NCBI GenBank assembly: GCA_034437315.1
Contig: DAOTUC010000147.1
Span: forward strand, 1-22,596
Origin: DSAR01 sp034437315
Lineage (GTDB): Bacteria; Chloroflexota; Anaerolineae; B4-G1
Direction of reading: 5' to 3'
Length of the DNA: 22,596 nucleotides
The notes beneath the pieces are model-generated. The model was not told the origin of the DNA and did not search any database. It was given only the letters and a program-made list of their open reading frames with translations. Position 1 is the stretch's first letter. Every line of letters begins with the position of its first letter. A program made the translations under genes and the position numbers. Below are positions 8,101-13,813 of this stretch, piece by piece.

Positions 8101-8673
8101 TTGGAGATTCGCGGCGCGGGCGACATCCTGGGCACCCGCCAGTCGGGCCAGATCGCAGCGGTCGGTTTCGACCTGTACACCCGCCTGTTAGCGCGAGAGG
8201 TGAAGGTCTTGAGGGCCAAGCGAAAAGGGGAACCGCCGCCGCCGGAACCCCTGGGCAGCATCCGGATCGACCTGCCGCTGGCGGTGCGGCTGCCCGACGA
8301 TTACGTGCCCGATACGCGCCTCCGCTTGCAATTATACCGTCGCCTGGCCGACCTGGGCTCAATGGCGCAGATCCAGGAGATGGAGCAGGAGCTAAGCGAT
8401 CGCTTCGGCCCGTTGCCGCCCAGCGTGGAGAATTTGATGTATCAACTACGGTTGAAGGCCCTGGCGCGGGATGCGCGGGTGTCGGTCATCGGCGTGAGCC
8501 GCGATCGGCTGGAGCTTCACTCCGACGGCGAGAGGTTTGACACGACCGCGGTGCGGCAGGCGCTGGGGCGGCGGGTCTCGGTCAGCGGTTCCAGACTCTG
8601 GTTACCGATGGGGCCCGACTGGCGCGATGATCTGATCAAGGTGCTGAAGCGCCTGGGACACGCCGCCGTTTGA
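5161..8673 (+). CDS. mfd: Transcription-repair coupling factor
   Basis: The protein has 1170 aa, the usual Mfd size, with a GTG start. It removes RNA polymerase stalled at DNA lesions and recruits UvrA for excision repair. The N-terminal UvrB-homology region spans about residues 20-320 (GQFSHRGGILDIFP). The CarD-like RNA-polymerase-interaction domain is at about 504-570 (YFSDLSPGDFVVHVEHGIG). The RecG-like translocase has Walker A GDVGYGKTE (659-667), DEEQ (760-763), TATPIPRTLYMSLTG, and QLRGRVGRG (929-937). The C-terminal TRCF domain ends near LPMGPDWRDD. All key motifs are intact. It lies downstream of pth and its stop codon is part of the next promoter. Confidence 0.98.
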   Translation: MGVSGLLESFERLSPYRDLRAELTGGETPMALGLMQAARPAILAALACDLQRPMLVATGSVERAKALTRSLRDWLPADAVSPVRLLNFPEPLVAFYERAPWTEEVIADRLQVLFTLQPSALGAPAPASPPLVVASARALMQRTLPVRQFKSTARELRVGQLLDLEEALSRWTGLGYEPSSVVEAPGQFSHRGGILDIFPPADLLPVRIELFGSQVESLRRFDPATQRSQVRIERVVITPACEALPRYGPRAAEHVAAQMKQDLPTDVQEELEAHFRGLKSAMAFPGVQFYLPYFYTNPAALLDYLPQNGLLIVDDAVSLRETWSAIEKDVVEMRATLMEGDRLPPDYPRPYLTWDEWQDGLQDHTMLTLGHSAMEDAVASLLADCFVPDEHFGGQLKAVLDHVEAAQKAGDQVVVVSQQARRLAELWASEREYVLPVENLRQTPPGPLTFVKGALAEGWILRGFDLGHPFSTLRLLTDAEIFGWRRPVARRSRPRRRKAAPETYFSDLSPGDFVVHVEHGIGVFQGLVTRAMEGVGREYLLIEYAEDDRLYVPIHQADRISRYIGADARPPRINRLGGARWRRVKARAQEAAEEVAEELLELYAARELVPGHAFTSDTDWQAELEASFPYVETADQLRAIADVKADMEKPKPMDRLICGDVGYGKTEVALRAAFKAVMDGKQVAVLTPTTVLAQQHYATFRQRLAPFPVEVEMLSRFRTRSEQQAILERLYTGQVDIVIGTHRLLQKDVMFADLGLLVIDEEQRFGVTHKEFLKQMRTEVDVLTMTATPIPRTLYMSLTGVRDISTIETPPEERLPISTYTGQYDPALVQRAIRRELERGGQVFYLHNRVQTIRSTANRLRKLTPEAVFAVAHGQMREADLEETMMRFVVGEIDVLVCTSIIESGLDIPNANTLIVERADRFGLAQLYQLRGRVGRGSQRAYAYFFHGRVTRMTNEARQRLETMREASGLGAGYTIAMRDLEIRGAGDILGTRQSGQIAAVGFDLYTRLLAREVKVLRAKRKGEPPPPEPLGSIRIDLPLAVRLPDDYVPDTRLRLQLYRRLADLGSMAQIQEMEQELSDRFGPLPPSVENLMYQLRLKALARDARVSVIGVSRDRLELHSDGERFDTTAVRQALGRRVSVSGSRLWLPMGPDWRDDLIKVLKRLGHAAV

Positions 8674-8698
8674 CGGATAGGTGAGGAACGAGTATACT
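8670..8698 (+). promoter_or_regulatory. Promoter for the membrane protein-SCP2-ADH-AOR cluster
   Basis: TTGACG (8670-8675), a 17-bp spacer, TATACT (8693-8698). The TGA in the -35 box is the mfd stop codon, the same arrangement as at 1843. Initiation is predicted near 8705. GGGAGGGG precedes the ATG at 8739. No terminator is seen between mfd and this promoter. Confidence 0.65.
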
Positions 8699-8738
8699 GA
8701 AGCCAGTCGAGTCATTTGAATGGGGTGAGGGAGGGGTT

Positions 8739-9059
8739 ATGGCTTGGATACGGGATCTAGCGATCATTTTACTGGCGATTGAGGCTTTCATTATCGCCCT
8801 GCTGCCCCTGGTCATCGTCGGGGGATTGGTGTATGGCGTCTGGCAGCTGCTGCGGCGCGAGAACCTGCCCGCCTGGCTCAAGATGGCCCAAGCGTATCTA
8901 GATTTGGGACTCGCCTACGTCGAATTAGCGATGGCTTACCTTATCCAGCCATTCATATGGATCCAGACGACAACGGCGACAATCCAAGGTTGGTTGGAAG
9001 CGCTGTCACGATTGGGACGTAGGACTTCAGACGTAGGACGTAGGACTTCAGACTTTTAG
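8739..9059 (+). CDS. Small membrane protein, 106 aa, unknown
   Basis: A strong hydrophobic helix at residues about 7-35 is followed by WQLLRREN and amphipathic or weakly hydrophobic helices (residues about 44-75, MAQAYLDLGLAYVELAMAYLI). The likely topology is one TM plus a membrane-associated segment. The C-terminal GRRTSDVGRRTSDF is not a normal domain: it is translation of the 7-nt-period array at 9016-9057, which the gene runs into before stopping at TAG 9057-9059. The start has a good ribosome site. It is first in a tight codirectional cluster. The function is unknown. Confidence 0.7.
   Translation: MAWIRDLAIILLAIEAFIIALLPLVIVGGLVYGVWQLLRRENLPAWLKMAQAYLDLGLAYVELAMAYLIQPFIWIQTTTATIQGWLEALSRLGRRTSDVGRRTSDF
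9016..9057 (+). repeat. Heptanucleotide array 1
   Basis: Six units of 7 nt: GACGTAG, GACTTCA, GACGTAG, GACGTAG, GACTTCA, GACTTTT. The array lies inside the 3' end of the 106-aa gene and ends 15 nt before the next start codon. The same period and GAC- lead recur at 9300-9348 and 10969-10996. Confidence 0.8.
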
Positions 9060-9067
9060 GAGGTGAT
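9058..9067 (+). promoter_or_regulatory. Full-length Shine-Dalgarno sequence
   Basis: AGGAGGTGAT is the complete complement of the usual 16S rRNA 3' end. It sits 5 nt before ATG 9073 and overlaps the stop codon of the upstream gene (TAG 9057-9059), so translation of the two genes may be coupled. Confidence 0.8.
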
Positions 9068-9072
9068 ACCCG

Positions 9073-9285
9073 ATGAAATTACGCGCGCGCGTTATCCTGA
9101 TGGGCAGCATCCTGGGAGCAATTTTAGGTCTGGGCGCCGCTTATCTCTATCTACAGTCGACCGCCATTGAGGTCGACGAAGAAGGGGAAGAACATCTGCC
9201 CCCCGTCCAGCCGGGCAAAGCGATCACCGCCGGCCTGGGCATATTAACCGCCATCAAGCAGATCACCGGCCTGAGCGTGTCTTAG
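9073..9285 (+). CDS. Small single-TM protein, 70 aa, unknown
   Basis: The N-terminus is short and basic (MKLRAR) and is followed by a glycine-rich transmembrane helix (residues about 7-27, LMGSILGAILGLGAAYLYL). An acidic stretch (VDEEGEEHLPP) and a second short hydrophobic segment (ITAGLGILTAIKQITGL) come next. The excellent ribosome site at 9058-9067 and the 13-bp gap from the preceding membrane protein support a real gene. The Gly-x-x-x-Gly pattern in the helix suggests packing with another helix, perhaps the 106-aa neighbour. That is inference. Confidence 0.75.
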   Translation: MKLRARVILMGSILGAILGLGAAYLYLQSTAIEVDEEGEEHLPPVQPGKAITAGLGILTAIKQITGLSVS

Positions 9286-9299
9286 CCTCGACCGCGCAG

Positions 9300-9348
9300 G
9301 ACACAGGACGTAGGACGCAGGACATAGGACGCAGGACATAGGACGTAA
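9300..9348 (+). repeat. Heptanucleotide array 2
   Basis: Seven tandem 7-nt units with pattern GACRYAG: GACACAG, GACGTAG, GACGCAG, GACATAG, GACGCAG, GACATAG, GACGTAA. It fills most of the 76-bp gap between genes and runs into AAAAGGAG, the ribosome site of the SCP2-like gene 13 nt further on. Confidence 0.9.
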
Positions 9349-9361
9349 AAGGAGAAGTATT

Positions 9362-9766
9362 ATGCCATTTCCATTTCCATCCGACGAGTGGATCAAAGAA
9401 CTGAGCCGGCGACTCAACGACAGCGAGGATTACGAGAAATCGGCCAAAGATTGGGAAGGGGATTTTGTGTTCGTCGTCGAGCCCGACGAGGCCTACGACG
9501 ACGAAGCCTACCTGTTCCTGGGCCTCTATCACGGCAAGAGCCCCGACGCGGAGGCGTTGGAGGATCTGAGCGAACGGGAGGCCGAATTCATCCTGCGCGG
9601 CCCCTTCAGCGTCTGGCGGCAGGTCATCAAGGGAAAAATGGATCCTATTCAAGGGATGATGACCCGCAAGTTGAAGGTCCAGGGGAATATGATGAAGATC
9701 ATGCGTTACCCCAAAGCGGCCAAGGAGATCGTCTCCTGTTGCGCCCAGGTGCCGACCGCCTGGTGA
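9362..9766 (+). CDS. SCP2 sterol-binding-domain-like protein
   Basis: This is a 134-aa soluble protein without a signal peptide. Its C-terminal half has the pattern of the SCP2 fold (FILRGPFSVWRQVIKGKMDP, then GMMTRKLKVQGNMMKIMRYPKAAKEIV), where GKLKxxG-type turns and the final helix form a lipid or acyl tunnel. The N-terminal part has a DFVFVVEPDEAY strand. Family members bind fatty-acyl, sterol or other hydrophobic ligands. Here it is followed by an alcohol dehydrogenase (27-bp gap) and an aldehyde oxidoreductase, so it may present a hydrophobic alcohol or aldehyde to them. The ribosome site AAAAGGAG is clear. Confidence 0.85.
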   Translation: MPFPFPSDEWIKELSRRLNDSEDYEKSAKDWEGDFVFVVEPDEAYDDEAYLFLGLYHGKSPDAEALEDLSEREAEFILRGPFSVWRQVIKGKMDPIQGMMTRKLKVQGNMMKIMRYPKAAKEIVSCCAQVPTAW

Positions 9767-9793
9767 GCTGAACCGACGATTTGGAGGAGCGAT

Positions 9794-10966
9794 ATGTGGT
9801 ATTTCGTCTCACCGGAGATCGTGTTTGGCGAGGGCGCGCTGGATGCGCTCGACGAGCTGCAGGGCCAACGAGCATTGGTCGTCACCGACGCCTCGCTGGT
9901 CGAGTTGGGGCTGGCGGCGCGGGTGACGACGCGCCTGGAGCGAGCGGGGCTGGCGGTGCGCATCTTCGACCGGGTGGAGCCAGATCCCAGCGTGCAGACG
10001 GTGCGCGAGGGCGCGGCGGAGGCCCACGAGTTCGCGCCGGATTGGATCGTCGCCGTGGGAGGCGGGTCGCCGATGGACGCCGCCAAGGCCATCTGGGTGC
10101 TCTACGAACGTCCCGACCTCGAACCGGCGGAGATCAACCCGTTCGTATCATTGGGGCTGCGCCAGAAAGCGCGTTTGATCACCGTACCGACCACCAGCGG
10201 GACCGGAGCCGAGGTCACGTGGGGCATCGTGCTCACCGATACGGAGGAACAGCGCAAGATGGGGTTAGGCAACCGGGAATGCGTCGCCGACCTCGCCATC
10301 GTCGACCCGACGATGGCGGCGGGTATGCCACCCCAATTGACCGCCGACACCGGGCTGGATGTGCTGGCCCACGCTATTGAGGGATACACGTGCACCTGGC
10401 ATACCGATTTAACCGACGGCCTGTGTATGCACGCGCTGCGGCTCGTCTTTGCTTACCTACCGCGGGCGGTAGCCGACGGAGACGACGCCGAGGCTCGGGA
10501 GCGCTTACACAACGCCGCGACCTGCGCCGGCCTGGGCTTCGGCAACGCCCTGGCCTCAATCGCCCACGCGATGGGGCACACCCTGGGGACGATTTTCCAC
10601 ATTCCCCATGGCCGGGCGGTCGGCCTGTTCCTGCCCTATACTATCGAATTCATAGCCCGCGAGTCGCCGGGTCGTTTCGCCGAGTTGGCCGCCCTCATCG
10701 ACTGCCCGCCGGGCGGCGCCGAGGATGCGGAACTGGCGGCGCGGATGTTAGCCCAGCGCATTCGGGAATTGTGCCGGGAGATCGACAGCCCCGTCAACAT
10801 CCAGGAAATGGGCGTTGAGCAGGCCGATTACGAGGCCCAACTGGAGAAATTGGTCGAGGACGCCTTCAACGACACGCAGATCCTGACCGCGCGCCGCTCC
10901 CCCTCCGACGAGGAACTGCGCCAGCTCTTCCGCTACGCCTACGACGGACGGCCAATCGACTTTTAG
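9794..10966 (+). CDS. Iron-containing alcohol dehydrogenase (group III)
   Basis: This 390-aa protein is typical for the family, which oxidises primary alcohols or diols, or reduces aldehydes, with NAD(P). The nucleotide-binding region has VAVGGGSPMDAAKA (residues about 91-104). PTTSGTGAEVT follows at about 134-144. The iron ligands are predicted to be Asp189 and His193 (GLDVLAHAIE), His258 (SIAHAMGH) and His272 (IPHG), all present. GGAGG lies before ATG 9794. It is grouped with the SCP2-like gene and the tungsten oxidoreductase, suggesting sequential alcohol to aldehyde to acid conversion. The actual substrate is unknown. Confidence 0.95.
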   Translation: MWYFVSPEIVFGEGALDALDELQGQRALVVTDASLVELGLAARVTTRLERAGLAVRIFDRVEPDPSVQTVREGAAEAHEFAPDWIVAVGGGSPMDAAKAIWVLYERPDLEPAEINPFVSLGLRQKARLITVPTTSGTGAEVTWGIVLTDTEEQRKMGLGNRECVADLAIVDPTMAAGMPPQLTADTGLDVLAHAIEGYTCTWHTDLTDGLCMHALRLVFAYLPRAVADGDDAEARERLHNAATCAGLGFGNALASIAHAMGHTLGTIFHIPHGRAVGLFLPYTIEFIARESPGRFAELAALIDCPPGGAEDAELAARMLAQRIRELCREIDSPVNIQEMGVEQADYEAQLEKLVEDAFNDTQILTARRSPSDEELRQLFRYAYDGRPIDF

Positions 10967-10968
10967 AC

Positions 10969-10996
10969 GACATCGGACATCGGACTTAGGACATAA
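10969..10996 (+). repeat. Heptanucleotide array 3
   Basis: Four 7-nt units: GACATCG, GACATCG, GACTTAG, GACATAA. It fills the gap between the ADH stop (10966) and the AOR start (10999). The AGGA at 10988-10991, formed at a unit junction, is placed 7 nt before the start and is the only visible ribosome site for that gene. Confidence 0.75.
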
Positions 10997-10998
10997 TT

Positions 10999-12810
10999 AT
11001 GAATGGATACATGGGCAAACTCCTGCGCGTCGACCTGAGCGCCGGGGAGTTGAGAGATGAACCGCTTGACGCGAATTACGCGCGGGCCTTCGTCGGCGGC
11101 AGCGGGTTAGCGGCCCGTTACGCCTACGACCTGGTAGACGACGAGACCGATCCATTGGGGCCGGACAACCCGTTGATGTTTATGACCGGTCCGTTAGTGG
11201 GGACGGCTATGCCCTCGGCGGGGCGGTGCAGCGTGTGCGCGCTCTCCCCGCTGACCGGCATCTGGGGCGAGGCGAACACGGGCGGTTTCTTCGGGCCAGA
11301 GTTGCGCTTCGCCGGTTACGACGGCGTCATCATCACCGGCGCGGCCCCGGAGCAGTCGCCGGTCTGGCTGGCGATCGTGGATGGGCAAGCGACCTTGCGC
11401 CCGGCGGCCGATCTGTGGGGCGCCGATTCCTACGCCACGCAGGCACATGCGCGCGAGGTGTTGGGCGATCCCAAGGCGCGGGTCGCTTGCATTGGCGCGG
11501 CCGGCGAGAATCAGGCGTTGATGGCGGCCGTGATGAACGATCACGGCCGGGCGGCCGGACGGACGGGCATGGGCGCCGTGATGGGCGCCAAACATCTGAA
11601 GGCGGTCGCCGTGCGGGGGCGGGCCAAGGTCCCACTGGCCGACCCGGATCAATTCCGCGCCCTGGTCAAAGAGATTCTGGCCGACGCTGGCGAGGATATG
11701 TCGGCTATGGCGCTCCAACTGGCCGGCACCGCCGGATACGTGGACATGGGATTGATGTACGGTGATGTACCCATCCGCTACTTCCAGCAAGGGGAATGGG
11801 AGGCGGCGAGCAATCTTTCCGGCGTGGTGATGGCGGAACAGTTCCAGAATCGCAACACCGCCTGCTACCGCTGCCCCATCGCCTGCGGGCGCGAGACCCG
11901 CGCGCCCCGTTACGGCGTCGAGCGAGTGGACGGCCCCGAATACGAGACGCTGATTGCCCTGGGATCCCTGCTGATGATTGACGACCTGGAGGCGGTCATC
12001 TACGCCGGGCACCTGTGCAATCTCCACGGGCTGGATACCATCAGCGCCGGCTGCACCATCGGCCTGGCCTGCGAGCTGTTCGAGCGCGGCTTGCTTTCGG
12101 CAGCGGAGACGGGCGGCCTGGAGATCCGTTACGGCGATGTGTCGATGCTCCACCATCTGATCGAGATGATGGCCCGGCGCGAGGGTTTCGGCGACGTTCT
12201 GGCCGACGGCAACGCCGCCCTGGCCGAGCGCTTCGGCGTCCCGGAGCTGGCGGCGACTGTCAACCGGCTGGAAATCCCGATGCACGATCCTCGGGCCTTC
12301 ACCGGTATGGCCCCGGTCTACGCGCTTTCCCCCCGGGGCGCTTGTCATATGCAGGGGGATATGTATGGCGTGGATACGGGACAGGGACCGCCCTTCGAGC
12401 TGGGCGTGACGCCGGGGGACCGTTTCGAGTCGACGGAGGAGAAAGGCCGCATCGCTGCCCGCCAGCAGGCGTGGCGCAATCTCTACAACGCGATGACACT
12501 CTGTCAGTTCCAGAACCCCGGCGTCGAGCGGGTGCTGGGCGCGATGAACAGCGTCACCGGCTGGGGCCTAGCGCTCGACGACCTGATGACGCTGGGCCGG
12601 CGCATCGTGGATCTCAAGCGGCTGCTGAATATGCGGCGCGGCCTCACGCCAGCCGACGACCGGCTGCCCGACCTATTGTTGCAACCACTGGAAGGCGGAA
12701 CCGAGGGAGTCGTGCCCGACGTCGAGACATTGGTGGCGGGCGCCTACGCCGAGTACGGTTGGGATCCGGAGACCGGTCGTCCCACATTGGATCCGCTAGA
12801 GACCTCGTGA
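10999..12810 (+). CDS. aor: Tungsten-type aldehyde:ferredoxin oxidoreductase
   Basis: This 603-aa protein is standard for the AOR family, which oxidises aldehydes to carboxylic acids with a tungsten (or molybdenum) bis-pterin centre and passes electrons to ferredoxin. The N-terminal pterin-binding domain is clear (GKLLRVDLSAGE, FVGGSGLAARYAYDLV, RCSVCALSPLTGIWGEANTG). The [4Fe-4S] ligands are Cys289, Cys292 and Cys296 (CYRCPIAC) and Cys502 (TLCQFQ). HGLDTISAG is the conserved pterin-side motif. The protein is expected in the cytoplasm of an organism with anaerobic metabolism. No pterin-synthesis or small ThiS-like gene is adjacent. It follows the ADH by 32 bp and a heptad array. Confidence 0.95.
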   Translation: MNGYMGKLLRVDLSAGELRDEPLDANYARAFVGGSGLAARYAYDLVDDETDPLGPDNPLMFMTGPLVGTAMPSAGRCSVCALSPLTGIWGEANTGGFFGPELRFAGYDGVIITGAAPEQSPVWLAIVDGQATLRPAADLWGADSYATQAHAREVLGDPKARVACIGAAGENQALMAAVMNDHGRAAGRTGMGAVMGAKHLKAVAVRGRAKVPLADPDQFRALVKEILADAGEDMSAMALQLAGTAGYVDMGLMYGDVPIRYFQQGEWEAASNLSGVVMAEQFQNRNTACYRCPIACGRETRAPRYGVERVDGPEYETLIALGSLLMIDDLEAVIYAGHLCNLHGLDTISAGCTIGLACELFERGLLSAAETGGLEIRYGDVSMLHHLIEMMARREGFGDVLADGNAALAERFGVPELAATVNRLEIPMHDPRAFTGMAPVYALSPRGACHMQGDMYGVDTGQGPPFELGVTPGDRFESTEEKGRIAARQQAWRNLYNAMTLCQFQNPGVERVLGAMNSVTGWGLALDDLMTLGRRIVDLKRLLNMRRGLTPADDRLPDLLLQPLEGGTEGVVPDVETLVAGAYAEYGWDPETGRPTLDPLETS

Positions 12811-12849
12811 CGGACGAATCCCGGCGCGGGCGCCACCCATACATAGAGA

Positions 12850-12914
12850 GCGTCTCAAATCATTGCTCTAGCCAGCGTCCCGGGGACGGTGGCCAGAGCA
12901 ATGATTTAAGACGC
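12850..12914. repeat. 65-bp long hairpin, copy A of an interspersed element
   Basis: The left arm (12850-12874, starting GCGTCT) and right arm (12890-12914, ending AGACGC) pair at 23 of 25 positions. The centre (12876-12888) is itself a perfect CGTCC/GGACG stem. It lies 40 bp after the AOR stop and could terminate transcription. About three quarters of one arm plus centre recurs at 15022-15062, so it is a repeat family rather than only a terminator. Confidence 0.8.
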
Positions 12915-12929
12915 CCGAAAGGAATTCAG

Positions 12930-13142
12930 ACTTCCGAAGTTCTGAAAGCGGCCTGGGCGCGCGCGAAAATCAGCTTTCGCAAGGACTCAATTGATAAGGG
13001 TGTGTTTCAAATGCTTTGAGCGTTGTTTGTAGTGCGTGCTTCAGCGCGCTTTTACGGCGCTGAAGCGCCTACTACAAGCTTGACCTCAAATGAAATGAAA
13101 CGCACCCAATTGATAAAAGGGCCTGTTAAAGACTTCGGAGGT
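12930..13142. repeat. Nested inverted repeat region upstream of comEA (no gene)
   Basis: The stretch 12811-13176 encodes no credible protein. Within it, three arm pairs are nested. The outer pair is ACTTCCGAAGTTCT (12930-12943) with 13129-13142. The middle pair is 12998-13020 with 13085-13107 (18 of 23 pairing). The centre is the hairpin at 13027-13077. CAATTGATAA occurs beside both middle arms. It looks like a small non-autonomous palindromic element; no target-site duplication or transposase was found. Confidence 0.55.
13027..13077. repeat. Central hairpin of the nested repeat
   Basis: Arms 13027-13047 (TTGTAGT...GCTTCAGCGC) and 13057-13077 (GCGCTGAAGC...ACTACAA) pair at 17 of 21 positions around a 9-nt loop GCTTTTACG. 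This REP-like palindrome resembles hairpins I recall as common between genes in Chloroflexota. That recollection is not verified here. Confidence 0.7.
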
Positions 13143-13176
13143 TGCGTGTGCCATTGTCGAATTATGGAGGTATGTG

Positions 13177-13812
13177 ATGGCGCAAGAGTCGCCCAACGGT
13201 CAGCATACAGGTGTGAGCAAGGCCTTCGCTTTCTCTCTCCTGGTCATTGGCCTTGCTATCGGCGGCGTTCTGGGCTATTTAACGCCTCGGCCTGCCCCGA
13301 CGACGCCGCTCGTGGTTTCCCCTCCTCTGTCGACCGAGACCCCCTCGCCGACCAGCACCCCCGCTCCCCTGCGCATTCACGTCAGCGGCGCTGTGGCCCA
13401 ACCGGCCGTCTATCGACTACCGCCGGGCAGCATCGTGCAGGACGCCCTCGAAGCGGCCGGCGGGCCGACAGCCAAGGCGAACCTGGACGCCGTCAACCTG
13501 GCTGTGGAGTTGCAGGACCAACAGAAGGTCCACATCCCGGCTCAGGGAGAGGAGAACGCGCCGCCGCCGGTCTCGGGCGGCGAACCAGCGGATGGAGATA
13601 GCGGACAAGCCGCCGGATTGGTCAACATCAACACGGCGTCTCAGGCCGAATTGGAGACGTTGCCGCGCGTCGGCCCGGCGACCGCCCAGCGCATCATCGA
13701 TCACCGGCAGGCGAATGGCCTCTTCGACGCCGTTGAGGACATCCAGAACGTGGCGGGAATTGGCCCGGCCACCTTCGAGGGCCTGCAAGACCTTATCACG
13801 GTGGGAGATTAA
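13177..13812 (+). CDS. comEA: ComEA-like helix-hairpin-helix DNA-binding membrane protein
   Basis: This 211-aa protein starts at ATG 13177, 6 nt after GGAGG; GTG 13174 is possible but worse placed. Order: short cytoplasmic N-terminus, one TM helix (about 14-36, FAFSLLVIGLAIGGVLGYL), a Pro/Thr linker (about 38-63), an SLBB domain (about 65-117, IHVSGAVAQPAVYRLPPGS), a flexible spacer, and tandem helix-hairpin-helix motifs (about 150-210, VNINTASQAELETLPRVGPATAQRII). This matches ComEA, the periplasmic or surface DNA receptor of natural transformation. ComEC is not adjacent. It is followed after 1 bp by the zinc-ribbon/Yip1-like gene. Confidence 0.9.
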   Translation: MAQESPNGQHTGVSKAFAFSLLVIGLAIGGVLGYLTPRPAPTTPLVVSPPLSTETPSPTSTPAPLRIHVSGAVAQPAVYRLPPGSIVQDALEAAGGPTAKANLDAVNLAVELQDQQKVHIPAQGEENAPPPVSGGEPADGDSGQAAGLVNINTASQAELETLPRVGPATAQRIIDHRQANGLFDAVEDIQNVAGIGPATFEGLQDLITVGD

Positions 13813-13813
13813 A

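Noticed and set aside
9300..9348. Possible CRISPR array
   Set aside because: Units are 7 nt with no spacers; this is a tandem short repeat, not a CRISPR.
11194..12348. Long minus-strand open frame (384 codons) inside the AOR gene
   Set aside because: It is antisense to a clear AOR with intact Fe-S ligands; the translation is low-complexity His/Arg/Gly-rich and typical of a GC-rich shadow frame.
12811..13176. A remnant transposase in the repeat-rich gap
   Set aside because: No frame there shows transposase motifs; only palindromic non-coding structure is visible.
13023..13601. Plus-strand open frame starting in the hairpin region and running through comEA
   Set aside because: It reads through the palindromic DNA and then out of frame through comEA, giving low-complexity Arg/Gly/Pro sequence.
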